Below, in pieces: positions 33,039-42,405 of a DNA stretch of 64,000 nucleotides (the first letter of the stretch is position 1; each line of letters starts with the position of its first letter). The notes beneath the pieces were generated by a model. It made no database searches and had not been told where the DNA came from. It saw nothing but the letters and a program-made list of their open reading frames with translations. A program made the position numbers and the translations under genes. The stretch is taken from assembly GCA_965146665.1 (NCBI GenBank), contig CBCTHE010000004.1, positions 124,001 through 188,000 on the forward strand, given 5' to 3'. Source of the DNA: Ructibacterium sp965146665. Its GTDB lineage: Bacteria; Bacillota; Clostridia; Monoglobales; Monoglobaceae.

Positions 33039-34103
33039 ATGATTCTTCGTGTTATGAAAAACTCGGCGCTTTCCGCCAAGGTCCATGCCATGACCGGAAC
33101 CACGCTCCATCAGGCGGACTATGACGCCCTGATGCAGCTTCACTCGGTTCCGTCCGTGGCGTCTTATCTGAACGAAAATACCCGCTATCAGCAGGTTTTG
33201 AAAACCGCCTCCATCACCACCCTGCACCGCGGAAAGCTGGAACAGCTCTTAAAATCCCAGATACTGGATGACATTCTCGCCCTGCTCCACTATACGGACA
33301 TTGGCAGTACCTTTTTCTTAAAAGTACTCGAAATACAGGACGGGATCGAAAAGCTGAAGATATTTCTCCGGCTTCTGCACATCGGCCATCCGGAACAGAT
33401 CACAGAGCAGACCCTTGACATTCCGGTGGGAAACAGTCAGATCCGGGTCAGTGAGCTGGCACAGGTAACCAGTTTTTCCGCCTTTATGGAGTTTATCAAA
33501 CCCACCCCCTTCTATGACGCGCTCCGTTCCTTTACGGATGACCCCCGGCGGCAGGAGCTGTTCTACCTGGAGGTGGCGCTGGATACCTATTGGGCAAAGC
33601 TGATCTACCGGTATGCAAAAAAATACTTGAACCCGGAGGAGGCCAAGGTGGCCCTCAAGGTATACGGCACAGAAATCGACCTGGATAATCTGGTGTTTCT
33701 CCTGCGGTGCAAGGAGCGGTTTGAAATGACGCCGGAGGAGATTTATGCGTGTATCATTCCCAGCTACTACCGTCTCTCTGAGACAGCCATCACCGATATT
33801 GTAAACAGCACCTCCATGGACATGGCCCTGAAAATCATTCGGGAAGAGACACCGTACGGCAGCGCCTTCCATGAGGGAGACCGATTTTTTGAAAAGCGCA
33901 AGAACGATTATATGGCGCGTCTGCACCGCAGAGTCTATGCGACCCATCCCTATTCCATACAGGCCGCGATCTCCTATGTGCATCTGCGCCGGATCGAAAT
34001 AAACAACATTGTATCCATCATTGAAGGGATCCGCTATGGGCTGAATCCAGACCAGATCCAGGAATACCTGATTGGATACGGCAAAGGAGATGTGGAATCA
34101 TGA
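33039..34103 (+). CDS. V-type ATPase subunit C
   Basis: The protein has 354 aa. ATG 33039 follows GGAGGG. Subunit C/d-type (V-ATPase AC39 family) repeats are present, including KLIYRYAKKYLNPEEAKVALKVYGTEIDLDNLVFLLRCKERFEMTPEEIYACIIP and the family ending IEINNIVSIIEGIRYGL. It is the funnel-shaped socket linking the central rotor stalk to the membrane K ring. The stop overlaps the subunit I start (ATGA), indicating translational coupling. Confidence 0.9.
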   Translation: MILRVMKNSALSAKVHAMTGTTLHQADYDALMQLHSVPSVASYLNENTRYQQVLKTASITTLHRGKLEQLLKSQILDDILALLHYTDIGSTFFLKVLEIQDGIEKLKIFLRLLHIGHPEQITEQTLDIPVGNSQIRVSELAQVTSFSAFMEFIKPTPFYDALRSFTDDPRRQELFYLEVALDTYWAKLIYRYAKKYLNPEEAKVALKVYGTEIDLDNLVFLLRCKERFEMTPEEIYACIIPSYYRLSETAITDIVNSTSMDMALKIIREETPYGSAFHEGDRFFEKRKNDYMARLHRRVYATHPYSIQAAISYVHLRRIEINNIVSIIEGIRYGLNPDQIQEYLIGYGKGDVES

Positions 34104-36004
34104 TCTCAAAGATGAAGTTCATCAATCTGGTCGGCCCCCGTTCTGAGTTCGACCGGATCGTCTCTGACTATGTGATGGACAGCGCCATTGAATTTGAAAA
34201 TCCGCTCAACGCCCTCAGAAGCGCGGAAGGCTTTTCCATGGACACCTCCCCCAATCCCTTTGAGGAAACCATGAAGCATTTTATGGATGTCCTCCAATAT
34301 GCAAGGCTGGACTTTAAAGGCGTGCGGCGCCACAACGAGAATCTCTCTCAGGAGGAAATGGAGCAGTTTCTGGACCATTTTGACACACAGCTCCATACGC
34401 TGAAGGAAAAGGCTGAATCCCTGAAATTTGAAATACAGCACTATGAGGAGATCATAGACACCCTGACGCCCGTCATGGAAACCAATGTGCATCTCGAGGA
34501 GCTTTCCAAACTGGATTATCTGCAGTACCGCTTTGGAAAACTGCCCGTATCCAGCTATGAAAAGATCGGCACCTACCTGAAAAATCTGCCGGCATACTTC
34601 TACGCGCTCACCTCTGACAAAGATTTTGTTTGGGGGCTGTATTTTGTCTCCGCGGAACACGCAGAGAATGTGGACCGGATCTTCTCCACCCTGTATTTTG
34701 AATCCCTCACCTTAGACGGCAGCGAGCAGGGAACGCCCTCTCAGGTTATTGAGGCGCTCGCTCGGAAGGTGAAGGACAAGCGCGGTGAGCTGGCCGCTCT
34801 GAAGGCACAGCTTCAGGCCACGGTCAGCACACAAAAGGACGACCTGCTCCGCGCCTTTGCCAACATCAAATACCAATACGACCTCTACAGCATTCACCGC
34901 CACGCCACCGTCAGCCGCAGCTCCTTCTGCCTGACCGGCTGGATTGACGCGGACGAGGTTCCCGCCCTGATGGAGAAAATTCAGCGGGATCCCGCCTGCT
35001 CCCTGATTGTGGATGAACCGGACGCCGTGAACCACATCACGCCGCCCACCAAACTGAAAAACTGGAGGATTTTCAAGCCATTTGAGGAATTTGTCCGTAT
35101 GTACGGCGTTCCAAACTACCATGAGATTGACCCCACACCCTTTCTCGCCATTGTCTATACCCTGCTTTTCGGCATCATGTTCGGTGATGTGGGCCACGGT
35201 CTTTGCCTGGTGCTGATCGGCGCGGTTTTAACCCTGATGAAGAAGGGCGGATTCCTGGGAAAGCTTCTGATCCCCATTGGCCTGTCGTCAACTGTGTTCG
35301 GTTTTCTGTACGGTTCGTTCTTTGGCTTTGAGGGGGAACACGCGCTGATCCATCCGCTTTGGTTCACCCCCTTTGAGGGGAGCGAGACCATGATGAACAC
35401 CCTGCTCTACTCGATTGTACTGGGTGTTGTCATCATCCTGCTGTGCATGGTTTTCAACATTGTCAACGGCGTCCGTCAAAAAAACTGGCAAAAGGTCCTA
35501 TTTTCTCAAAACGGGGCTGCGGGCATGCTCTTTTACGCGCTGGTTCTCTTCTGTGCCATCTCCATGCTGAGCGGCTCCAGCCATCCCATGGTGTTTGCGG
35601 TCATTCTCATCGTGGTCTCGCTTCTGCTGATCTTCTTGCAGGAGCCGCTGGGTAAGCTGACCGCCAAACGGAAGGACTGGATGCCAAAGGAAAAAGGCGG
35701 GTTTCTCGTCGAAGCGTTTTTCGAGCTCTTTGAAATTGTTCTGAGCTTTGTCACCAACACAATCTCCTTTCTGCGTGTCGGCGCCTTCGCGCTGAACCAC
35801 GCGGGCATGATGTCGGTTGTGGTCATGTTTATGCTCCAGCTCAATCTTGGCGGCTCCATTGCCATTGCGGTATTCGGCAACCTTCTGGTCCTCGGGCTCG
35901 AAGGCCTTATCGTAGGGATCCAGGTACTCCGGCTTGGCTTCTATGAGATGTTCAGCCGGTTCTACGACGGGGACGGGCGGGAGTTTAAACCCACCAATCA
36001 GTAA
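34100..36004 (+). CDS. V-type ATPase subunit I (a-type stator)
   Basis: The protein has 634 aa. The N-terminal half (1-340) is cytosolic with a long coiled coil (EEMEQFLDHFDTQLHTLKEKAESLKFEIQHYEEII). The C-terminal half has about seven membrane helices, beginning around PFLAIVYTLLFGIMFGDVGHGL (about 350). The family motif SFVTNTISFLRVGAFALNHAGMMSVV (about 555-580) includes the conserved Arg of the ion half-channel. It forms the stator that exchanges ions with the K ring. Confidence 0.94.
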   Translation: MISKMKFINLVGPRSEFDRIVSDYVMDSAIEFENPLNALRSAEGFSMDTSPNPFEETMKHFMDVLQYARLDFKGVRRHNENLSQEEMEQFLDHFDTQLHTLKEKAESLKFEIQHYEEIIDTLTPVMETNVHLEELSKLDYLQYRFGKLPVSSYEKIGTYLKNLPAYFYALTSDKDFVWGLYFVSAEHAENVDRIFSTLYFESLTLDGSEQGTPSQVIEALARKVKDKRGELAALKAQLQATVSTQKDDLLRAFANIKYQYDLYSIHRHATVSRSSFCLTGWIDADEVPALMEKIQRDPACSLIVDEPDAVNHITPPTKLKNWRIFKPFEEFVRMYGVPNYHEIDPTPFLAIVYTLLFGIMFGDVGHGLCLVLIGAVLTLMKKGGFLGKLLIPIGLSSTVFGFLYGSFFGFEGEHALIHPLWFTPFEGSETMMNTLLYSIVLGVVIILLCMVFNIVNGVRQKNWQKVLFSQNGAAGMLFYALVLFCAISMLSGSSHPMVFAVILIVVSLLLIFLQEPLGKLTAKRKDWMPKEKGGFLVEAFFELFEIVLSFVTNTISFLRVGAFALNHAGMMSVVVMFMLQLNLGGSIAIAVFGNLLVLGLEGLIVGIQVLRLGFYEMFSRFYDGDGREFKPTNQ

Positions 36005-36043
36005 TATATTATATCAAGTATATTTATATATGGAGGTATTGCT

Positions 36044-36469
36044 ATGTTAAAATCTATTGCTCTATTTGTCATTGTCACCCTGGCCATTGCTGTTCCCCTG
36101 GTGGCGCACTTCGGTTTTCGGCTGCAGGGCGGCAGAATGAAGGCGGCCATTGGTCTGAACCTGTTCTCCTTCTTTGGCCTCATGCTGGCCTTTGGGGTCT
36201 GCATGGTCGCCGGGTCGGCCGACGTCTTTGCTGCGGGCGCAGATGCCGCTGCCAGCTCTGCGGAAGGAATGAAATTCCTCGGCGCGGCGCTCTCCACCGG
36301 CCTCGCATGTGTCGGCGCCGGTATCGCGGTCGCCTCTTCCGCCTCCGCGGCGCTGGGCGCCATCTCTGAGGATCCGAAAATCATGGGTAAATCCCTGATT
36401 TTTGTGGCTCTGGCCGAAGGTATCGCGCTCTATGGTCTGATTATTTCTCTGTTGATTCTCTTCCAATAG
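36044..36469 (+). CDS. V-type ATPase subunit K (rotor ring)
   Basis: The protein has 141 aa. ATG 36044 follows TGGAGGT. There are four hydrophobic helices: about 4-24, 37-60, 78-104 and 112-140. Only the last two form a recognisable c-subunit hairpin (STGLACVGAGIAVASSASAALGAISEDPK and FVALAEGIALYGLIISLLIL), with the ion-carrying Glu in ALAEGIALYG. The first two helices do not look like a duplicated hairpin. The Gln of GxGxGQG and the Ser/Thr after Glu that bind Na+ in sodium rings are Val and Gly here, which favours H+. Confidence 0.9.
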   Translation: MLKSIALFVIVTLAIAVPLVAHFGFRLQGGRMKAAIGLNLFSFFGLMLAFGVCMVAGSADVFAAGADAAASSAEGMKFLGAALSTGLACVGAGIAVASSASAALGAISEDPKIMGKSLIFVALAEGIALYGLIISLLILFQ

Positions 36470-36481
36470 GGAGGCTTTCAG

Positions 36482-36790
36482 ATGAAATACTATTTGCTCA
36501 GCGACAACATTGACACCCAGATTGGCATGCGGCTGGCCGGGGTTGAGGGTGTTGTAGTACATGAAGCCGGGGAATTCCGGGCCGCTTTTGACCAGGCCCT
36601 GGCCGACCGGGAGATCGCCGTCCTGCTGGTGACCGAAAAGCTGGTAAATCTCTGCCCTGCCTATGTGGCGGAGCAGAAGATCAACAACAAAATTCCGCTG
36701 ATTGTGGAGCTTCCGGACCGTCACGGTTCCCAGCGGCCGGATGACTATATCCTGAACTATGTCAAGGATGCCATTGGCGTCCGGCTTTAA
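36482..36790 (+). CDS. V-type ATPase subunit F
   Basis: The protein has 102 aa. It starts MKYYLLSDNIDTQIGMRLAGVEGVVVHE, with AVLLVTEKLV and the C-terminal KIPLIVELPDRHGSQRPDDYILNYVKDAIGVRL, all standard for subunit F. This central-stalk protein sits with subunit D. The gene follows K by 12 nt with GGGAGG as SD. Confidence 0.92.
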   Translation: MKYYLLSDNIDTQIGMRLAGVEGVVVHEAGEFRAAFDQALADREIAVLLVTEKLVNLCPAYVAEQKINNKIPLIVELPDRHGSQRPDDYILNYVKDAIGVRL

Positions 36791-36814
36791 TTGCAGAAAA
36801 CGAGGTGACTTCAT

Positions 36815-37405
36815 ATGGCAAAAGATGCGCTGAACAACTTTGCGAACATGCTGCTCAAAGAGGCCAGCGACCAAAAGAAAGAGACCGTCGCCAAGCTGGA
36901 GGCGGAGCGGGACCGCAGACTGAAGGAAGCGGACGAACGCCTGAGCCGCCGGTTTGACCGTGAGGTAAAGGCCGGCATTGCGGATATGGAACAGCAGATA
37001 CGCCTTTCGCTGACCCGCCGGGAGATCGACCTGCACAAGGCCCTGCTGCAAAACCGCCAGCGGACCTTTGAGAACGTCTTTGATGCCGTAACAAAAAACA
37101 TACGGGATTTTACCCAAACACCGGAGTATGAAGACTTCTTAACAAAGGAGTTTTCTCAGGCCGCCGCCTGCTTCACCGCTGGCAGCGGCGAGCTTATCTG
37201 TACGGTGATGCCCGGGGACAAGGTCCTTGCGGAAAAGCTCTTCCGCCATCCGGATCTGACCCTGCAGTGCGCAGAGCGGGATTTTATCGGCGGCTTTACT
37301 CTGGAAAGCCGCAGGCTTCACTACTTTGCCGACTGTACGCTCGAAAGCCGGATTGAGGAACAAAAGCAGGCTTTCTTTGCAAACAGCGGCCTGATCATTG
37401 AGTGA
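36815..37405 (+). CDS. V-type ATPase subunit E
   Basis: The protein has 196 aa. The N-terminal half is a charged helix (EASDQKKETVAKLEAERDRRLKEADERL) forming the peripheral stalk. The C-terminal globular part contains DFIGGFTLESRRLHYFADCTLESRIEEQK, the family end motif. SD GAGGTGA precedes ATG 36815. It would pair with the coiled-coil product of the first gene. Confidence 0.88.
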   Translation: MAKDALNNFANMLLKEASDQKKETVAKLEAERDRRLKEADERLSRRFDREVKAGIADMEQQIRLSLTRREIDLHKALLQNRQRTFENVFDAVTKNIRDFTQTPEYEDFLTKEFSQAAACFTAGSGELICTVMPGDKVLAEKLFRHPDLTLQCAERDFIGGFTLESRRLHYFADCTLESRIEEQKQAFFANSGLIIE

Positions 37406-37450
37406 CAGAATTCTGCCGCCGGACGGCGGCGCTGAGAGGTGACTGATACG

Positions 37451-39199
37451 ATGAACCAAACCGCAGTGATATATGGTATCAACGGTCCTGTCGTGACTGT
37501 AAGAGACGCGCCCTGGCTGACTATGATGGAAATGGTGTACGTGGGAAAAGAACGGCTGATCGGCGAAGTCATTGCCATCCACGGCGACGCCACCATCATT
37601 CAGGTCTATGAGGAGACCTCCGGGCTCATGATCGGCGAGCCGGTCCTCCCCACTGGAAAGCCAATGGCGGTTACGCTGGGACCTGGTCTGATCGGAAATA
37701 TTTTTGACGGAATTGAGCGCCCTTTGAAAAGTGTGGAAGCGCTGTCCGGCCCCTTTATCTCCCGCGGGCTCCGTCCGGAGGCTGTGGATATGGACCGCAA
37801 ATGGGAGATTGAAATTCTGGCCAAACCCGGAGATACCGTCTCCCCCTGTACGATCATTGCCCAGACCCGGGAAACCAGTTTGATTCAGCATAAGATCATG
37901 ATCCCGCCCAATGCGGAGGGCGAGATTCTGGAGATTGTGCCTTCCGGCTCCTATACCTGCCGGGACATTCTGGCAAAAATCAAAACGCCCGCAGGAACCA
38001 CGGAGGAAATCGGGCTGATTCAGCATTGGCCTATCCGCACACCGCGCCCCTATGCCCTTCGGGAGGCGATCTCCATGCCTCTTATCACCGGACAGCGGAT
38101 CCTGGATGTGCTGTTCCCCCTGGCCAAGGGCGGCACAGCCGCCATTCCCGGCGGCTTCGGCACCGGAAAGACCATGACCCAGCATCAGCTGGCCAAGTGG
38201 TCTGACGCGGACATCATCATCTACATTGGCTGCGGCGAGCGGGGCAATGAGATGACACAGGTTCTGGAGGATTTCACCGGCCTGATTGACCCCAAGTCCG
38301 GCCAGCCGCTCATGAACCGCACGCTTCTGATCGCCAATACCTCCAATATGCCGGTGGCCGCCCGGGAGGCCTCCATCTACACCGGCGTCACCCTGGCGGA
38401 ATACTACCGGGATATGGGGTATCACGTGGCGATCATGGCGGATTCCACCTCACGCTGGGCTGAGGCCCTGCGGGAGATTTCGGGGCGTCTGGAGGAAATG
38501 CCGGCTGAAGAGGGTTTCCCCGCCTATCTGCCCTCCCGTCTGTCGGAATTCTACGAGCGCGCCGGCTATGTCAAGACCTTAAACGGCCTGGACGGAAGTG
38601 TGACCCTGATCGGAGCGGTATCGCCCCAGGGCGGCGACTTCTCAGAGCCGGTCACACAGAATACAAAGCGTTTTACCCGCTGTTTCTGGGGGCTGGATAA
38701 GGAGCTGGCCTATGCCCGCCACTATCCTGCCATCAACTGGCTGACCAGCTACAGCGAGTACATTGATGACCTTGCCCCCTGGTACAGAACAAACATTGAC
38801 CCCGATTTTCTGGACGCCCGCGCGGCCATCATCCGGATCCTGCAGGAGGAGAGCGCGCTCATGGATATCGTCAAGCTCATCGGCGCGGATGTCCTGCCCG
38901 AGGACCAGCGGCTCACCCTTGAGATCGCCCGTGTCATTCGGGTAGGCTTTCTCCAGCAGAACGCCTACAATGCCACCGATACCTACGTGCCCATTGCCAA
39001 ACAGTATAAAATGCTGAAGGTGATTCTTTACCTGTATGACAAATGCCGGGACTTTGTGGTGAATCAGGCAATCCCCCTGACAGAAATTCAGAAAACGGGG
39101 ATCTTTGATAAGATCATCAAGATCAAATATGACATTGAAAATGACAAGCTGGAAAAGTTTGATTCCGTATTTGCGGAAATTGACGCCCTGCAATTTTAG
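37451..39199 (+). CDS. V-type ATPase catalytic subunit A
   Basis: The protein has 582 aa. I use ATG 37451 (SD GAGAGGTGA); a GTG four codons earlier is part of the SD. The P-loop is GGFGTGKTMTQHQLAKW near residue 235, with GCGERGNEM and MADSTSRWAEALREISGRLEEMPAEEG downstream. The non-homologous A-subunit insertion (EIEILAKPGDTV..TPAGTTEEIGLIQHWPIRTP) is present, which separates A from F-type beta. It is the site of ATP hydrolysis or synthesis. Confidence 0.96.
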   Translation: MNQTAVIYGINGPVVTVRDAPWLTMMEMVYVGKERLIGEVIAIHGDATIIQVYEETSGLMIGEPVLPTGKPMAVTLGPGLIGNIFDGIERPLKSVEALSGPFISRGLRPEAVDMDRKWEIEILAKPGDTVSPCTIIAQTRETSLIQHKIMIPPNAEGEILEIVPSGSYTCRDILAKIKTPAGTTEEIGLIQHWPIRTPRPYALREAISMPLITGQRILDVLFPLAKGGTAAIPGGFGTGKTMTQHQLAKWSDADIIIYIGCGERGNEMTQVLEDFTGLIDPKSGQPLMNRTLLIANTSNMPVAAREASIYTGVTLAEYYRDMGYHVAIMADSTSRWAEALREISGRLEEMPAEEGFPAYLPSRLSEFYERAGYVKTLNGLDGSVTLIGAVSPQGGDFSEPVTQNTKRFTRCFWGLDKELAYARHYPAINWLTSYSEYIDDLAPWYRTNIDPDFLDARAAIIRILQEESALMDIVKLIGADVLPEDQRLTLEIARVIRVGFLQQNAYNATDTYVPIAKQYKMLKVILYLYDKCRDFVVNQAIPLTEIQKTGIFDKIIKIKYDIENDKLEKFDSVFAEIDALQF

Positions 39200-39222
39200 G
39201 AAAGCCTGAAGGAGTGATAAAC

Positions 39223-40608
39223 TTGCAAATACAATACATGGGATTGAATGACCTGAGCGGTTCACTGGTCATGATCGAGGGAATTCAGGGCGCTGCTTTT
39301 GACGAGATCCTGGAGATCACCCTAGACAGCGGTGAAACCCGTACCGGGCGCATCATTGAACTGACCAGAGACTTTGCCGTGGTTCAGGTTTTTGAAGGAA
39401 CACAGGGAATCTCACTGACCAATACCCGGACACGGCTCACCGGCGCGCCCCTCCGCCTCCCTCTGTCAAAAGAGATTCTGGGCCGGACCTTTGACGGAAT
39501 CGGGCGGCCCATTGACGGGCTTGGCCCTGTCTATGCGGAAAAGCAAATGGATATCAACGGAAAGCCTATGAATCCGGTATCCCGTGAATATCCCCGTTCC
39601 TTTATCCAGACCGGCATATCCGCCATTGACGGACTGACCACCTTGATCAAGGGGCAAAAGCTCCCGATTTTTTCCGGAAACGGCATGCCTCACGACAATC
39701 TGGCTGTCCAGATCGCGGCACAGGCCCATATTGCCGAGGAGGCAGGCAAAAATTTTGCCATTGTGTTCGGCGCCATGGGCGTAAAGCATGACGTGGCCAA
39801 CTATTTCACCTCCGCCTTCGAACAGTCCGGCGCACTGAACCGGAGCGTGATGTTCATCAACACCTCTTCGGATCCTGTGGTGGAGCGGATCCTGACGCCC
39901 CGCTGTGCCCTGACCGCGGCTGAGTATTTGGCTTTTGAACAGGATATGCACGTCCTTGTCATCCTCACGGACATCACATCATACTGCGAGGCATTGCGTG
40001 AAATTTCGTCCTCCAAGCAGGAGATTCCATCCAGGAAAGGGTATCCGGGCTATCTGTACAGTGATCTGGCCTCCCTCTACGAGCGGGCCGGCATGATCAA
40101 AGGGAGCAATGGATCCATCACGCAAATCCCGATTCTGACCATGCCCAATGACGACATCACACATCCGATCCCGGATCTGACCGGCTATATCACAGAGGGT
40201 CAGATTGTTCTGGACCGGGCTCTGTACCAGAAAAACATCTACCCGCCGGTGTCGGTGCTCCCCTCCCTTTCCCGTCTGATGAAGGACGGCATCGGCGAGG
40301 AATACACCACCCCGGACCATCCGGAGGTCAGCAATCAGCTGTTTTCCTCCTATGCCCGGGTGCAGGAGATCCGCGCTCTGGCCTCGGTGATTGGCGAGGA
40401 TGAGCTCTCGGATACAGATAAGCTGTACATGAAATTCGGAACCGAATTTGAAGAAAAATTTGTGGGCCAGGGACGGACGGAGAACCGGACGATCCAGCAG
40501 ACCATCCAAATCGGCTGGGAACTGCTTCGCATTCTGCCCAAGGCCGAACTTGACCGTATCTCGCCGGAGGTACTGGACCGGATGTACGACCCCAAACCCG
40601 GCGTCTGA
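39223..40608 (+). CDS. V-type ATPase regulatory subunit B
   Basis: The protein has 461 aa. The likely start is TTG 39223, eight bases after AAGGAG; a GTG at 39214 overlaps that SD, and ATG 39238 is a later alternative. It contains GRTFDGIGRPIDG, QTGISAIDGLTTLIKGQKLPIFSGNGMPHD (the non-catalytic P-loop replacement) and YLYSDLASLYERAGMI. B alternates with A in the V1-type head. The next gene, D, begins 15 nt later. Confidence 0.95.
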   Translation: MQIQYMGLNDLSGSLVMIEGIQGAAFDEILEITLDSGETRTGRIIELTRDFAVVQVFEGTQGISLTNTRTRLTGAPLRLPLSKEILGRTFDGIGRPIDGLGPVYAEKQMDINGKPMNPVSREYPRSFIQTGISAIDGLTTLIKGQKLPIFSGNGMPHDNLAVQIAAQAHIAEEAGKNFAIVFGAMGVKHDVANYFTSAFEQSGALNRSVMFINTSSDPVVERILTPRCALTAAEYLAFEQDMHVLVILTDITSYCEALREISSSKQEIPSRKGYPGYLYSDLASLYERAGMIKGSNGSITQIPILTMPNDDITHPIPDLTGYITEGQIVLDRALYQKNIYPPVSVLPSLSRLMKDGIGEEYTTPDHPEVSNQLFSSYARVQEIRALASVIGEDELSDTDKLYMKFGTEFEEKFVGQGRTENRTIQQTIQIGWELLRILPKAELDRISPEVLDRMYDPKPGV

Positions 40609-40623
40609 CGGAGGTGATCAACC

Positions 40624-41256
40624 ATGGCCATGGTACCAACCAAGGGAAACCTGATTATTGCAAAAAACACGCTGGCGCTCTGTAGAACAGGCTATGGACT
40701 GCTGGATAAAAAGCGGAATATCCTCATCCGGGAAATGATGAATCTCATAGACGCCGCAAAGGAAATTCAAAGCAAGATTGAGACCACCTTTCACGATGCC
40801 TATTCCGCGCTCCAGCAGGCCAACATTGACATTGGCATCGACACGGTGGAAAAGATCGGCTTTGCCATTGACATTGAGGATTCTGTAGAGATCAAATTCC
40901 GCAGCGTCATGGGGGTGGAGATCCCCATTGTGCTCATGGACGATACCCCGGAAAAGCCCTCCTATGGGATGAAAAACACCACCTCCTCTCTGGATGAGGC
41001 GGTTCTGAAATTCGGGAATGTGAAACGGCTTACCCGTCAGCTCGCCCAGGTAGAAATCTCGGTTTACCGAATCGCGGACAGCGTCAAAAAGACACAGAAG
41101 CGGGCCAATGCCCTGAAGAACATCATGATTCCCCGCTATGAGGCGGAGACGCGGAATATTCAAAACGCACTGGAGGAAAAGGACCGGGAGGAATTCTCAC
41201 GTCTCAAGGTCATCAAGGCGCAAAAGGAAAAACGCGGCGGTGCATTTGAGGCATGA
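40624..41256 (+). CDS. V-type ATPase subunit D
   Basis: The protein has 210 aa. ATG 40624 follows GGAGGTGA. The opening VPTKGNLIIAKNTLALCRTGYGLLDKKRNILIREMM and the C-terminal TQKRANALKNIMIPRYEAETRNIQNALEEKDREEFSRLKVIK are hallmarks of this long antiparallel coiled-coil rotor shaft. It is the last gene of the operon, followed by a strong hairpin. Confidence 0.95.
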   Translation: MAMVPTKGNLIIAKNTLALCRTGYGLLDKKRNILIREMMNLIDAAKEIQSKIETTFHDAYSALQQANIDIGIDTVEKIGFAIDIEDSVEIKFRSVMGVEIPIVLMDDTPEKPSYGMKNTTSSLDEAVLKFGNVKRLTRQLAQVEISVYRIADSVKKTQKRANALKNIMIPRYEAETRNIQNALEEKDREEFSRLKVIKAQKEKRGGAFEA

Positions 41257-41308
41257 CCTTAGCATATCTCCGGCGCGGCACGCTTTCTTCCTGCGCTCCA
41301 ATACTTAC

Positions 41309-41342
41309 GCAAAACCCCTCCCATTTGGGAGGGGTTTTGCGC
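41309..41342. terminator. Terminator of V-ATPase operon
   Basis: GCAAAACCCCTCCC-ATTT-GGGAGGGGTTTTGC. Symmetric A4/T4 flanks let it serve the convergent AEC transporter gene as well. Confidence 0.8.
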
Positions 41343-41347
41343 TGGAC

Positions 41348-42277
41348 TTAAAACTTTAAAACAGCCTTTGCAAGGGTCATCATCACAGGGATGGTCGCGG
41401 CGGAAATCACCGTGGTGATCACCACGGCACCGGAGGCGTAACGGAAATCCCGGTGACAGATGTCCGCCAGCATGGATACCGCAGTGGCGGTTGGCGTCAC
41501 AGAACAAATAACGGCCACCACCTTCAATTCATCGGGCAGAGGCAAAAACATCAGAACGCCAAACATGACACAGGGAATCAGCAGGAGCTTGACCGCACTC
41601 ATCTTATAGAAAGCCGGGTTCTTGAAACAGGCCTTCAAATCTGTCTGAGCCAGAAAACCGCCAAGCACGATCATGGCAAGAGGGGTGTTGAGAGCGCCGA
41701 TTGAGGATACCGCCTGAAATACAGGCTCAGGCAACTTCCAGGGTGAAACAAACAGGAGCAGCCCCAGCGCAACCGCGATGGTACCGGGATTGAAAAATGC
41801 CTGCTTCATATCCGCTTTGGCACCGGGCTGAAAAGTTCGCACGCCATAGGTCCAGAACAGGATGTTCAGCAGAATGATATTTGTGGATCCCAGAAACACG
41901 CCCTGCTCTCCGGCAAGCGCCAGCATCAGCGGGATCGCCATAAATCCGTTGTTTGGGAACACGACAGCCAGCCGGTTTTCCGGACAGAGCGGGTGGCTTT
42001 TATCCCTGTAAAACAGGGTGGCCGCCGCAATCAAAACGGTATAGGTGAGTATGGTGACCCCAAACATGACGCCCCACTGCCGAAAGCTCTCCCAGGAGAA
42101 CGTCCTTTGAAAGGAGGCAATCAGAATCATTGGTGTGACAATCTTCAGCAATAGCTGGGACATATCAGCAAGCCCCTTGTCGGTCACCAGTCCCTTTCGG
42201 TAGATAATATATCCCACAGCGACCATGAGCATCATTGTGAGAATCTGTTTGTCCACAGTCAAAAAGTATTCCAGCAT
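41348..42277 (-). CDS. AEC family transporter (auxin efflux carrier-like)
   Basis: The protein has 309 aa. ATG 42277 follows GAAGGA; an ATG five codons upstream overlaps the SD. Ten membrane helices are arranged as two five-helix halves, with VGYIIYRKGLVTDKGLADMSQLLLKIVTPMILI and the second-half opener MIVLGGFLAQTD. Bacterial AEC proteins export or import small organic acids such as malate or malonate; the substrate here is unknown. It is downstream of gpr on the same strand with a 128-bp gap. Confidence 0.9.
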   Translation of the reverse strand: MLEYFLTVDKQILTMMLMVAVGYIIYRKGLVTDKGLADMSQLLLKIVTPMILIASFQRTFSWESFRQWGVMFGVTILTYTVLIAAATLFYRDKSHPLCPENRLAVVFPNNGFMAIPLMLALAGEQGVFLGSTNIILLNILFWTYGVRTFQPGAKADMKQAFFNPGTIAVALGLLLFVSPWKLPEPVFQAVSSIGALNTPLAMIVLGGFLAQTDLKACFKNPAFYKMSAVKLLLIPCVMFGVLMFLPLPDELKVVAVICSVTPTATAVSMLADICHRDFRYASGAVVITTVISAATIPVMMTLAKAVLKF

Positions 42278-42405
42278 AATTCCTTCCCCCATTTGTCAGC
42301 ATAAACTCTATTGTATCAGATTGGGGATTTGATTGCAAGGTCTATTGACAGAAAATCGGCAAAATGCTATTCGGTCCCTTTCTCCGTCCCGTATCCTTCC
42401 AGGCA

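Noticed and set aside
37139..38425. 428-codon minus-strand open frame opposite V-ATPase subunits E and A
   Set aside because: Shadow frame over conserved ATPase genes in a GC-rich region; composition is His/Gly/Asp-rich and it has no start signal.
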